A DNA stretch of 29,681 nt from positions 30,969 through 60,649 of the forward strand of contig VHZZ01009088.1 in the NCBI GenBank assembly GCA_009801015.1. The letters run 5' to 3'. This document shows positions 19,045-28,851 of the stretch, piece after piece; within the stretch, counting starts at the first letter, position 1, and the number at the start of each line of letters is the position of its first letter. The position numbers were made by a program, and so were the translations under genes. The notes under the pieces were generated by a model. It did not search any database. It was not told the DNA's origin and was given only the letters and a program-made list of their open reading frames with translations. Source of the stretch: Silene noctiflora (Eukaryota > Streptophyta > Magnoliopsida > Caryophyllales > Caryophyllaceae).

Positions 19045-21939
19045 GTTGGGGCTCAAGATGAAATCCGATTACTAATCCTATTTGACATATACTCGTTATT
19101 GCTAAAGACTGAGAAATCTCGGGAACACACAACGACCAAGAAAAACGGCTTACAGAACGAGGAATATCTCTGGGTTGGCTTGAGCCTTTCCTGCGAGGGA
19201 TAGGAACGGGAACTGGCTCGTCATCATCGGAAGATGAGTGGTCATTAAGTCCTAGAGCTGAAGGACCACTTTGTGGACCCGACCGTAGATAAGATCGAAA
19301 TGGAGGTGTGTCACTCCCTGCTAGAGACCTTGCTGACCTGCATTTTCGGCATTTTTTAAAAGTATGACAAGAATATAAATTTATATATCAGCTCCACTAC
19401 AAAATTCTAGTGCAAAGGAATAAAACTGCTGTGTTTTTGCATAACAGTATACTTTAAGTCTTCTAAAATTGAAAGCAGAGTTGTTCATAGGCCATATCGC
19501 CTCGCCGATAGGACCTTGTACATCTGGCCAGTGAAAGACTCTAATAAGAGTACTGCATTTTTCAATTACAATGTACATAGGAATTAAATTAAATATCTAC
19601 ATAGCCAACATAGGACATGTGCTTTCACCCATCTAAACCCTTTAGCATCCGTGTCCATGAACCACAAATAATTAACTCACGCTGTCCTGACCCATACCCG
19701 ACCCTAAGCGGCATTTAGTTACCACCGATTGAACGTTCTATCTCATCATTTAATGGATACATTACGAATAGTCTAGAACATACATGTAGTATCTTCGTGG
19801 GGATGCTCTTACGGGGGCAGTTGGAATCGGGATGCCTTGCTGATCATCAGTCGTCTTTGGGTTAAGTGGTTTTTTCTCTTCCTCAATAATCTATAACATT
19901 AACAAAAACAACACTTTAAAATAGATGAGCATTTGGACACGGTACTAAATTAGGCAGTAATACAACGTTGCTACTCGTCATTAAATTTTTAGAATGTTAC
20001 GGTGAGATATAGTAATAGTCATACTAACTTATACTTCGTATTCTCTTCATTCACTTTTTTATGGTACGATCACAAATTACGGGCTAATAACGGACATAAT
20101 GTAAAAGAAATTAAGTATGTGACATTGTTACCTCTATATGAGCTCTATTATGACGACATTTCCACCATGAATAGATGTGGTCATAGTACAAGCTCTGCAA
20201 TACCAGCACTATTGTGCTTACTGTGTAAAGCTGTAACAGAGCAATTTAATGTCAACATTGTATGCTCAACAAATTCCATGTAAATGAGAAAAAACACTAA
20301 TGTACCTTACTACGGACGGGTATCATTGAGTCATTGTGACGATATTGTTGCGACATAAAAAAATATTCAACAGTTCTTTTTTCGAAGAAAAATGTCAAAT
20401 TTAGTAATAACAAATCCTTAATATCAAATTATTTGAAGTCAAATTTCAGACAAAAGTATGAGTCACAGTTTGAACTAGATCAAACATCATTATGTTTAAA
20501 ATACTCGCTACTATAGATCAGCTAACATAAATCATTCTTTCAAACCGTTAATTCAAAATTGATTAACTCGAAAAGGAAAAACACAAAACACACCATACTA
20601 AAGATAAACATTAACAAAAAAAGTGTGAACACTCAAAGTCCATTAAATTTAGAGCTCATTAATTGATGATAATCATTAACTTTAACTTTACATATACATT
20701 ATGAACAAAATCAGGGGAGTATGCATGCTGGCCACATCATCAGCAAGCTTCATGGCATCTGTCTTTTGGTGCTTATGACATCTACTCTTGTATCATTGAA
20801 AAGTTGCACTTAACATTTTCTATTTTCCACAAAAATTTCTTAAATTTTACTCAACTTCTCTATTAAATTAACCTCATAAACTTGGCAAATTATACAGTGA
20901 AAAAACTGGTTGATGCTGTATGTTGAAAAACAGACACTCACCAATGCTGTGTAGTACTGGGTAGGCAGCTGCAATTTCACAAATTAAACCAACTACAATT
21001 AGAATGACGAACTCAAAATACGACTCTTTAAAAAAAAACTCGATTTTACGTATATAAGAATCGTCCATATTTAACTAGTTATTACTCAGTACGTGCAAAT
21101 TTAGTTAGCTTAATTGGTAAAGTCAAATAACGATTAATATTTCCGAGTTTTTCCAGTTTTTGTGTTCAGTGATACTCCGTACTGTTTACTGAACGTTTTT
21201 ACACAATTACACCAAAAACAAAATACAGAAAAATAAAGAAAGCCGTTCACTTACCGTTGCAGGTTCTAGCAGACACCCTATTAGATTAAAAATATCCCTG
21301 TTATAAACAGTTAAATTACAAGGTTAACAACAAACTTTATATAGTATTTTATCACTAACAAATCAATACTTTTCGTAAGACAAAAATGCTCGGTTTCATT
21401 CATTTGTTTACTTTTTTATTCCTTAAAGATATATACTAAAGTATATATTGTTATTGTCTATAGAACTTGATAGAAAATAAAGGGTGATACTGAAATTCAG
21501 CATCATCATTTTACGTGTATAATATTATACGAAGTATCATATAAACTCAATAGTAAAGTGAGAATTTAGAATATACCTAATAATTAAAAGGATGATACTG
21601 AAACTAAGTACTATGATTATTTAATCTTCCGAGAAAATTAGTCTAATAAAGCAAAAAGGACATGTACTATTTGAGAACATACCCAACAAACCAAGTGAGG
21701 AGGAAGGTAAGAGAGACACCATGGCTAGACTTAGTACGAAAATTAGTGATAATTTGAGGAACTTCAGCAACTCCCCAAGCAACCAAACTAAGTAGCCCAA
21801 ATGCAAATGAAAATTCATCCTTTAAATTGCATAGACAATCTTTAAAGTATTTATCAACCCACCAAACACAAGGCTTCTTCTCTTTTAAGCAATATTTCAT
21901 TGTATTTTCGGAAACCTTGTTTATCTTCCATCCCTTCAT
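17181..21939 (-). CDS. PQ-loop repeat membrane transporter, eleven exons
   Basis: Exons in transcript order: 21939-21683, 21297-21255, 20968-20942, 20230-20132, 19890-19784, 19337-19154, 18215-18111, 18005-17910, 17792-17713, 17616-17526, 17282-17181 (1191 nt, 396 residues plus TAA). All introns are GT-AG and every phase closes, including split codons at exons 1/2 (Gly86), 5/6 (Met178) and 9/10 (Ser333). The protein has two PQ-loop repeats: WGVAEVPQIITNFRTK (P61-Q62) and GGRVPQILLN (P301-Q302), separated by a Ser/Asp-rich hydrophilic loop (about 143-240, with SSSDDDEP). Family members (cystinosin, Ypq1/PQLC2, SWEET relatives) are seven-helix carriers; the Ypq1-like plant group is placed at the vacuolar membrane and moves basic amino acids in yeast and animals. 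Arabidopsis At4g36850 is the closest I recall, of similar length. The substrate here is inferred. Met14 (21900) may be the true start, since residues from there align with the family N-terminus. Confidence 0.92.
19000..19042. repeat. 43-bp homopolymer T tract (poly-A on the gene's sense strand)
   Basis: An uninterrupted run of T inside intron 6 of the PQ-loop gene. Its length is probably unstable and subject to sequencing error. No flanking duplication or SINE head was recognised next to it. Confidence 0.9.
20942..20968 (-). other. 27-nt microexon of the PQ-loop gene
   Basis: Acceptor GAAATTGCAG precedes and donor GTGAGTGT follows exactly nine codons reading LPTQYYTAL, in phase 0 on both sides. 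It joins DIFNLIGCLLEPAT (exon 2) to LYTVSTIVLV (exon 4), restoring the family sequence. The segment is needed for a continuous helix 3 region. Confidence 0.85.
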
Positions 21940-22170
21940 TATTATTGTTATTATTATGATAGTTTTATAATTACCTTGTTATATGTAGTTAATTTGTGTA
22001 GAATGAATGTTTTTGAGTTAGAACGTAGAGCTTTAGAGGAGGTCGGCTTAAATATATGTGGACTTTGTTTTGTAGAATTGGAATTAGATTTTGTTTATAT
22101 TTATGTGACGAGGTATGAGGTTTAAGCCCCCCACCATAGTTTACAACAAGTTCTACACCTCATGTTATGA
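21940..22170 (-). promoter_or_regulatory. PQ-loop gene leader and promoter with TATA-like box
   Basis: On the minus strand, ATATATTTAA (22057-22048) lies about 110 bp upstream of the first possible ATG (21939) and 150 bp upstream of Met14. This fits a TATA box. The remaining sequence is AT-rich leader. Confidence 0.4.
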
Positions 22171-22310
22171 GTTAGGGTCTAAGACTCTTATTTTGGACTT
22201 AATTTCAACTTATTTCGGTTCTGTTATTCTTTTTATTAACTCTTAATTCAGTTTAAGTTATCTGTATTAAATTCAATTCAGTTTGGACAGTTTTAGTCCA
22301 AAAAAACAGG
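22171..22310. mobile_element. Relic of the GGCCCTGTT/TTAGTTCAGTT MITE family
   Basis: GGACTTAATTTCAACTTATTTC, AATTAACTCTTAATTCAGTT-like text and the right end TTTAGTCCAAAAAAACAGGA resemble the ends of the element at 25143-25693 and the internal pieces at about 26910-27060 and 28280-28440. The terminal GGCC and a TTA duplication are not intact. Confidence 0.4.
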
Positions 22311-22529
22311 ACGTAAGATTGACTTATACGGTGAGACGGTCATTATATATAAAAATAATTTTCTATTTAATATTGGTAAGAATAGGTTATTTTTATGTCA
22401 TTGTAAAAATGGATTTTTTAAAGTGTGCTCTAAGGCTAGACACAATAAAAGGTCTAGGCAATATTTCTAAGATCTTTTAATTTCACTGAAAAAATCTTAG
22501 AAATATTTTCTTTAATAAGGGTTCAAGTT

Positions 22530-22625
22530 AAATGAGAGTGCACACTTATGTTGCGGATGAGAATTGAACTCCCAACTTCATGATTGGAGTAAGAAAGACT
22601 CTTGTCACTTAATCTAACTCTTCTT
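22530..22625 (-). mobile_element. Possible tRNA-derived SINE remnant
   Basis: On the minus strand, GTTAGATTAAGTGACAAGAG resembles an A box, and GGGAGTTCAATTCTC, 30-40 bp downstream, resembles a B box. No clear tail or target duplication was found, so this is tentative. Confidence 0.3.
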
Positions 22626-22943
22626 GTCTAGCTAAAGGTACAAATTTGACAATGTACCATTACAAATATATATATTCGATAGGTATTAAACTATTACGAG
22701 TAATAGTTAAAGTTGATAATCAATATTAATAGGGAATTGTATATAAGAATCCTTCAGCGTGCCCTAAGGACACACGATAAGATGTATACATGATTACATG
22801 GTTACAATATATTTTCAATGACGGAATCTAAAAAATATTGCTTTATAATAAGAAGTCATTACAAAGGAGTATTAACGATTCCCATAGAGATAACCAGACC
22901 TTAATCATACAGAGTATGATATTTATTTTCTATAGGTCTCTCT

Positions 22944-23031
22944 TATGACGAATACTTCGTCATAAATTTGTGACTTGTCTTTATCTACCTATGTGGATTT
23001 TATTTGATCCGTGACGGATATTGTCCGTCAC
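22944..23031. repeat. Two 21-bp perfect palindromic hairpins 46 bp apart
   Basis: Hairpin 1 (22944-22964) has arms TATGACGAA/TTCGTCATA with a 3-base loop. Hairpin 2 (23011-23031) has arms GTGACGGA/TCCGTCAC with a 5-base loop. Both centre on TGACG/CGTCA. They may be subterminal parts of a decayed element. Confidence 0.75.
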
Positions 23032-23844
23032 AAAAATGAGAAATTGTGTTCATCCTTGGACAAGATTTGTGTTAGAACGTTGGTACGTTTTCCTTGATCA
23101 TGGCAACATATCCGAACAATTATTATTACAGATTCCTAGTACTTCTTATGCGCATATTCTGCATTTTGATGCTTTACATCCTAAAGGTTACAACAGGATA
23201 TTCGTTGCTCATTTTAACTGATGATTGATGCACAAGAAAAGTAATTATGAAAAACGACTACATATGCCAAACCAACAAAACCGGCCTCAGTTGGTCGAAC
23301 CACATTATGTGAGACCAAAATTTACGTATGTTTTATGATTATAAAAATATTAAATAATTTTTCAGATTTTAACTTTACTCGCGATTATATATATATATTT
23401 TTCCCTTCAAATTAAGACTTGAAACTGATTTCTTGGAAATCGAAAATGCGTACGTAGAAAAACAGAGGAAGTACGAGGTAAAAGTCGGGTAGATGCGGCA
23501 TGAATTGCTTCGCTTATGAATGTAACCCTGGAACATGACCAAGTTCAATAGCTCAAAAATGGTGTCTAAGTTAAATGAGGGTGTACACTGATCTTTATCT
23601 CTGGCATTTTCCTGCACTGTACGAGCTCATGAATCAGTTGCTCAATACCATCCTCGTTCATAATCTGCAGTTTCCAAGACAATATCATGTTGTGATTGGA
23701 CTATCCATAGTGACCAATTACAATTTCATTTATTTTTTTCTACCGAGTCCCAACCATATAGATCGTTTCAGGATAATATTTTAACCGTTAAAAGATAATA
23801 GAGAGGGAGAGTAATAGAGAGGATCCAAATTAGTATCAAGCTAG
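23032..23844. other. Intergenic region; no gene recognised
   Basis: Short open frames only (for example around 23021-23221 and 23375-23617), without recognisable motifs. The phrase AAGTTAAATGAG(A/G)GTG(C/T)ACACT at about 22526 recurs at about 23569, hinting at a dispersed repeat. Confidence 0.35.
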
Positions 23845-23858
23845 TAAGCTACATACAT

Positions 23859-24039
23859 TTTTTTTTTTTGTGTGAACCATCGGGTTTAGTCCAGATTCGA
23901 GCCGGCTAGGACCATTAGGTCGGTAAAACTCTCCTTCATGAGTTTTAACACTGCTGCATTCTCAAGGCTCGAACACGAGATCTCTGGACTCTGGTTAAGC
24001 TAGAACAACCCCTTACTGGCTAATCTAAGTGCTCACAGT
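23859..24039 (-). mobile_element. tRNA-derived SINE (181 bp) with 14-bp target-site duplication
   Basis: On the minus strand the element starts with TGTGAGCACTTAGATTAGCC, followed by an A-box-like TTAGCCAGTAAGGGG and a B-box-like GTGTTCGAGCC. It ends in an A tail (T-run 23859-23869 on +). Flanks TAAGCTACATACAT (23845-23858) and TAAGCTACATATAT (24040-24053) are a 14-bp duplication with one mismatch. There is no coding capacity. Confidence 0.85.
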
Positions 24040-24144
24040 TAAGCTACATATATTCTCCTAGTTTTACTAGTATGACAACAAAAGTCACGAGTTCAAATAT
24101 GAGTTGCATCCACACGACATGCATGTTAAGATATTAGATATATA

Positions 24145-24329
24145 CTCTCTCCGTTTCGGTCAATTGTTGTCTTTTGGTTTTGGCATAAGGACCAAGAAAA
24201 GAGAAAATGATCAATTATGAAATGACAAGTGGACCAAATTGAGTATGACAGATCAAATTGTTCGTCAAATCCAATCCTAAAATAGAAAAGACAACAATTG
24301 ACTAAGACACCCCAAAATAGAATAGGACA
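24145..24329 (-). mobile_element. Stowaway-like MITE, right terminus truncated
   Basis: The left end CTCTCTCCGTTTCGGTCAATTGTTGTC follows TA. The interior matches the element 8759-8965 in reverse orientation (GACCAAGAAAAGAG, ATGACAAGTGGACC, CACCCCAAAATAGAA). The last 20-odd bases of the right inverted repeat are missing after AGGACA. Confidence 0.75.
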
Positions 24330-24871
24330 TACTATTAAGATAGCTTTAACAAATTATAAAACCAATTATTGACTTCAACCATTAGCCACTATACACAATG
24401 GCATTGCAATATATGGAAAAAGAGGATTCGACTCATGAATACCAATTTTAGTTGATAATACAACAAATTCATTTGGAAGTTTTCATGATAGGGGTTCAAA
24501 TAAACCTGGGTTGATCACGCTAAGTGGACGATACTGATGAAGTTGAGTATACATAATACAAGTATCCGAGGTGTCAGATGAGAACGATGACGCATGCACT
24601 ATGTATACAGTGATAGTATAAAGATCAGATGAGAGCAAAAATTCCAAAATACGTTAGGACTTTACTTCAACACTGCTTTATCGGCTCGTATTTTTATGAT
24701 GTAAATATCTGAAAAGGGTTGTTCTAATTTAACCTGAGTTAAGAAAATGCAACTTTAAATTGGATATATGACTCTTGTAGCCTGATCCAGCGAATATGGA
24801 TAGGGTCCTTCCAAGTACGTACATCATAAAACTACCACAATTTTTTTGGATGGCAAGGTACATGACACTTA

Positions 24872-25139
24872 GGGCAATAGCAATGGTTGTAGTTTCATAG
24901 AATATATTTTCATTGACACACAAGCACATATCACCATATATGAAACTTTTTATTTATCCTCAATGTAAAAGTTTCATACTTTACTTGTGGGTCCCCTTTT
25001 TCTCTCTTTTCATAGCATGAAACTGGTTTCTTACTTAAGAAACTCATTTCATATAAGGAACTCCTTATTTTCTAGCTCAATGGTTAAGGAGCTCCTTATA
25101 TNGTATGAAACTCCTTATATGTTATCATTGCTATTGCCC
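24872..25139. mobile_element. PIF/Harbinger (Tourist-like) MITE, 268 bp
   Basis: The terminal inverted repeats GGGCAATAGCAATG (left) and CATTGCTATTGCCC (right) are perfect 14-mers. TTA flanks both sides (24869-24871, 25140-25142), the 3-bp duplication of PIF/Harbinger elements. The interior has several ATGAAACT and CTCCTTAT repeats and one N (25102). Non-coding. Confidence 0.85.
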
Positions 25140-25142
25140 TTA

Positions 25143-25693
25143 GGCCCTGTTCTTTTGGATTGAAACGGATCTGATCTGAACTTATAGGATCTGAACTAAT
25201 CCGAACTGAACTTATAGGATCTGAACTGAACTTATTAGATCTGAACTGAACTGAACTTATAGGATCTGAACCGAACTGAACTTATAGGATCTGAACTGAA
25301 CTTATTGGATCTGAACTGAACTGAACTTATAGGATCTGAACTGAACTTATAGGATCTGAACTGATCTGAACTTATAGGATATGAATTGAACTGAACTTAT
25401 AGAATATGAACTGAACTTATAGGATCTGAACTGAACTGAACTGAACTTATAGGATCTGAACCGAACTGAACTTATAGGATCTGAACTGAACTTATTGGAT
25501 GTGAACTGAACTGAACTTATAAGATCTGAACTTAACTGAACTTATAGGATCTGAACTAATATAAACTTATAGGAACTGAACTGAACTGAACTTATAGAAT
25601 ATGAACTGAACTTATAGGATCTGAACTGAACTGAACTTATAGGATCTGAAATGAATTTAAGTTAAGTGACTTTAAGTCTAAAAAAACAGGGCC
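25143..25693. mobile_element. PIF-like MITE filled by a GAACT-rich minisatellite
   Basis: The left end GGCCCTGTTCTTTTGGATTG and the reversed right end GGCCCTGTTTTTTTAGACTT form imperfect inverted repeats. TTA lies at 25140-25142 and 25694-25696. The left TTA is also the right duplication of the neighbouring MITE. The interior (about 25170-25650) is almost wholly a tandem array. Confidence 0.8.
25165..25652 (+). repeat. Minisatellite, core CTTATAGGATCTGAACTGAA
   Basis: About twenty copies of a unit built from CTTATAGGAT plus one to several CTGAA/CTGAACTGAA blocks. Unit length therefore varies in 5-bp steps (20, 25, 30). Substitutions such as TTATTGGAT, TTATAGAAT and CCGAA are shared by separated units, suggesting higher-order duplication. 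Confidence 0.9.
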
Positions 25694-25696
25694 TTA

Positions 25697-26062
25697 TAGT
25701 GAAGATAAAGTCTATCTTTTTTTCATTCTATGAGGGAGTGATTAAAAATGGGATGTTATGTAATTTTATTTTCGCAAATTCTGTTTAAGTCAGATATAAC
25801 TATCTTAAATAAAAAGTGGTGAACAGATAGATACGAAGAAAAAAAAAAAGAAAAAGAAAAAAAAAACAGTGGTATGAGAATCTAGAAATGACGAGGAGTG
25901 AAAGAAGAAGACGACGCGTATTGTGAAGCGGCTACCATCCGCTGCAAAATGTATGCGTGGCTTTCTTTTCTGTCTCATGCGGACACTTCTTTTCCATTTT
26001 AATTTCTCATTCGCTCAACTCAACAGATGTTACCGCCACCACCAAATCCAACCTTATTTTTT

Positions 26063-26101
<39 letters not shown>

Positions 26102-26264
26102 TTCTGAAAATGAGTTCAAATCCAAGCTTAATTTGTGTGCTCTTTATCTTTTTTTTTTTTTTTGTAAGAAAATATTCAAAATCTAAACATAGGTACAATT
26201 GTTACATTCCCATAGATTTGTTTACCAATAATTTTTGTAAAGAATTATTAGAATAATAATAAAT
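25697..26264. other. Non-coding region with A-rich, T-run and (TTA)n simple repeats
   Basis: It contains an A/G-rich tract (25838-25866), a T-run with (TTA)n (26057-26102) and a second T-run (26149-26163). The overlapping short open frames owe their Phe/Leu/Tyr runs to these tracts and are not genes. Confidence 0.6.
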
Positions 26265-27095
26265 CAAATAAGGAGTAATTAAAATGGGATTCATAGATAT
26301 GGAGAAGTACAGAGTTATTAGTCACTATATCTTTTGACGGTTTTATCGTTCGTATTCGACTACATGTTACTCTAAACTCTAAAGTAATGGAATATCAAGT
26401 ATAAGATGGGTATTCACTTTTTTACTAAAAAATAGGTAATCGAATGCAGATGTCAACTAGCTTAGCCGGTAAAATCACGAGGCGTGATACTCAATCTAGG
26501 TAACATGACCTACTTTACACTTAAAAAATAGGTAATCGAATGTGCATGTGCTTGGGCCGAACACAGATTAGGCTGACATGATATTTTTGTCCTTAGACAT
26601 GCGAGTTAGCAGATTTTGGGTAGATTGTGGCTGGTTCTTTGTAAAAAAATACATTGTCCAACCTCGTTTTATTAGTAGACTAAACGGACTGGATCTAGTG
26701 GATCGTTCTGTCCATAAACAACTCGAACCCGCACACAATGGTTTAAACAACTACGGAGTACATCTAAGTGGGGTTTGTGTGATTGATTAGAAGATCATTT
26801 TAGTCCATGACAAAGTTGCAAAGCCAAGCCCAATGTATAATGAGCCCATATAGTAATAATGACTTGTGTAGTTGTGAGTTTGACCTCTCAAAAGTCTAAG
26901 CCGGGTTATTTTGGACTTAATTTCAATTAATTTCAGTTCAGTTTTATTCAGTATAATTCATTTATTTACAAATTAACTCTTATTTTAGTTGAGTTTCATT
27001 CAGTTCAGTTCAATTCAACCCCATTAAGTTTAGTTAGCTCTTTTCAAACGAAAAGAATATGACCTTAGTGTCCAGATAACAATTGGCTGGGCCTC
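26265..27095 (+). repeat. Direct duplication, copy 1 (about 830 bp)
   Basis: From TAATTAAAATGGGATTCATA through CTTAGTGTCCAG and AACAATTGGC this matches 27673-28490 in the same order and strand with small indels and scattered substitutions. Shared landmarks are GAGTTATTAGTCACTAT, CTACATGTTACTCTAAA, TACATTGTCCAACCTCG and AAAGTTGCAAAGCCAAGCCC. No coding frame is preserved in both copies as a recognisable protein. Confidence 0.85.
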
Positions 27096-27120
27096 CAAAT
27101 TGGCAAGCCCAAGTCATATA

Positions 27121-27180
27121 CTCCATCTGTTCCCTAATAAATGTCGTTACTAGGAAAAATTAGTATTTTCATTATATAAG
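27121..27180 (+). mobile_element. Stowaway-like MITE left end (fragment)
   Basis: CTCCATCTGTTCCCTAATAA after TA looks like a Stowaway left terminus. No matching right inverted repeat was found downstream, so it is either truncated or chance similarity. Confidence 0.35.
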
Positions 27181-27429
27181 TCGTTTACATTTTTTCATGT
27201 ATTAAATGTTGTTTTCATTTTCCAAAATACTAAGAATTAGGAAAAATATGTAATTTAAACCATTTTATTGGTGAAAAAGTCTATTTCCCAAATTTTCAAA
27301 GAGCATTTGTCTGGTAAGTTAAATGATGTCAAAGATGAGATTTTTCTCAGTTTAACACTAGGATGGATTAATATGGAAAGAGGGGGCTTAGGTTGGATAA
27401 TTCCCATGAAATAACAAAAAAAAATACTT

Positions 27430-27672
27430 TAAAAAAAAAAACATTTCAGCACATTAGTCAATTCTCTTGGATTAATTTTCGGTTTTAATCTTTGTTTCTC
27501 GAAAAATTTTGTAGTTCAATTTTTTTTTTCTAATAACAAAATATAATGACGTGAAGTATGAAAAATAAGGAGGTGTTAATTTAGTATCATTAAGTAATAT
27601 AAAAATAAAAACTCTATAAATATCGCGTATTCATTACGCGAGATCTTATTCATTACGCGAGATCTAACCTAA
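27430..27672 (+). mobile_element. Helitron 3' portion
   Basis: Sequence from ACATTTCAGCACATTAGTCA to the end parallels the 3' half of the Helitron 11308-11832 (CATTTCAACACATTACTCAA, TATAATGACG/CTATGACGAG, AACTCTATAAAT). The hairpin CGCGTA-TTCAT-TACGCG lies at 27624-27640. A 19-bp perfect tandem duplication TATTCATTACGCGAGATCT (27628-27665) precedes the terminal ATCTAACCTAA|T, with CTAA at 27669-27672 followed by host T. The 5' end was not found. Confidence 0.6.
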
Positions 27673-28490
27673 TATGGAATAATTAAAATGGGATTCATAA
27701 ATATGGAGCAGTGCAGAGTTATTAGTCACTATTTCTTTTAATTTGACGGTTTTATTGGTCGTATTTGACTACATGTTACTCTAAAGTAATGGAATATCAA
27801 GGACACAATGGTATTCACTTTTTCACTAAAAAAGGTAATTGAATGCAGATGTCAACTAGCTTACCTAGTAAAGCACGAAGCGTGATACTCATGATCTAGG
27901 TAACATGACCTCCTTTACACTTAAAAATGTGCATGTGCTTGGCTGAACACAAGTTGGGCTGACATGGTTTTTTTGTCCTTGACATGCGGGTTAGCGGATT
28001 TTGGACAGATTCGTGGCAGGGCCTTTGTAACTTTTAAAAAATACATTGTCCAACCTCGTTTTATTAATAGACTAAACGGACTGGCTCTAGTGGATCGTTC
28101 TGTCCATAAACAACTAAGGAGTATATCTAAGTGGGCTTTGTGTGATTCATTAGAAGATTATTTTAGTCCATGACAAAGTTGCAAAGCCAAGCCCAATGTA
28201 TAATGAGCCCGTAATAATGACCTCTGTAATTGTGAGTTTTGACATAATTAGTTATCACCTATCAAAAGTCTAAGTCCGGTTATTTTAGACTTAATTTCAA
28301 GTTATTTTAGTTCATGTTTGTTGAGTGCAGTTTATTTAGTCATAAATTAACTCTTAGTTCAGTTGAGTTTCATTTAGTTCAGTTGAGTTTCATTTAGTTC
28401 AGTTCAGTTCAACTCCTTTAAATATAATTTAGCTCTTAGACGAAAAGAAAATAATCTTAGTGTCCAGCCGATAACAATTAGCCGCGCCTT
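27673..28490 (+). repeat. Direct duplication, copy 2 (about 820 bp)
   Basis: Second copy of 26265-27095. Its left limit coincides with the Helitron 3' end at 27672. It lacks about 10-25 bp in several places relative to copy 1 and has an extra TTCAGTTGAGTTTCATTTAG unit (about 28358-28400). The right limit is near AACAATTAGCCGCGCC. Confidence 0.85.
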
Positions 28491-28851
28491 TAAAATGGCG
28501 GGTGCAATGTTTGCTATCATTATAAAATATCAAGTTAATAAATAAAAGTATATATAACTCTTTATGCGTGGTATCATTTGGTGAATGATTTTCACTCAAA
28601 TATTTGCATAGGTTTCAAATTCGTTAATTTTTTTTATTTACCCTTTTAAAAAAGTAAATTTTTTTTTTGAAGGAAAAAATGGTATATATACAAAATATAT
28701 ACTTCGTAATAAGTGTATTTTTCATAATATTTCATATCTTAAATGTATTAATGTAAAAAGTTTCTGAATTTTGACAAATGATGAAAAGTACGTGTGACAT
28801 TTCCCTTATAGAAAGATGAAGGATGCAATTAAAAAAGATTTACAGTGTACA
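28491..28851. other. AT-rich intergenic region; nothing recognised
   Basis: T-runs and AT-rich sequence without ORFs or clear element ends. Confidence 0.4.

Noticed and set aside
21100-21125. A-box-like TTAGCTTAATTGGTAAAG suggesting a tRNA or SINE
   Set aside because: No B box, tail or target duplication was found nearby, and it lies in a PQ-loop intron.
25923-26256. Two overlapping frames with Phe and Tyr runs
   Set aside because: They are translations of T-runs and (TTA)n simple repeats.
26578-28173. Similar 70-codon frames at 26578 and 27964 resembling a small gene family
   Set aside because: The similarity is explained by the DNA duplication. The frames differ by frameshifts and no conserved start or domain is seen.
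26265-28490. An LTR retrotransposon with the two copies as LTRs
   Set aside because: No TG...CA ends, primer-binding site, polypurine tract or target duplication. The spacer is short and contains unrelated insertions.
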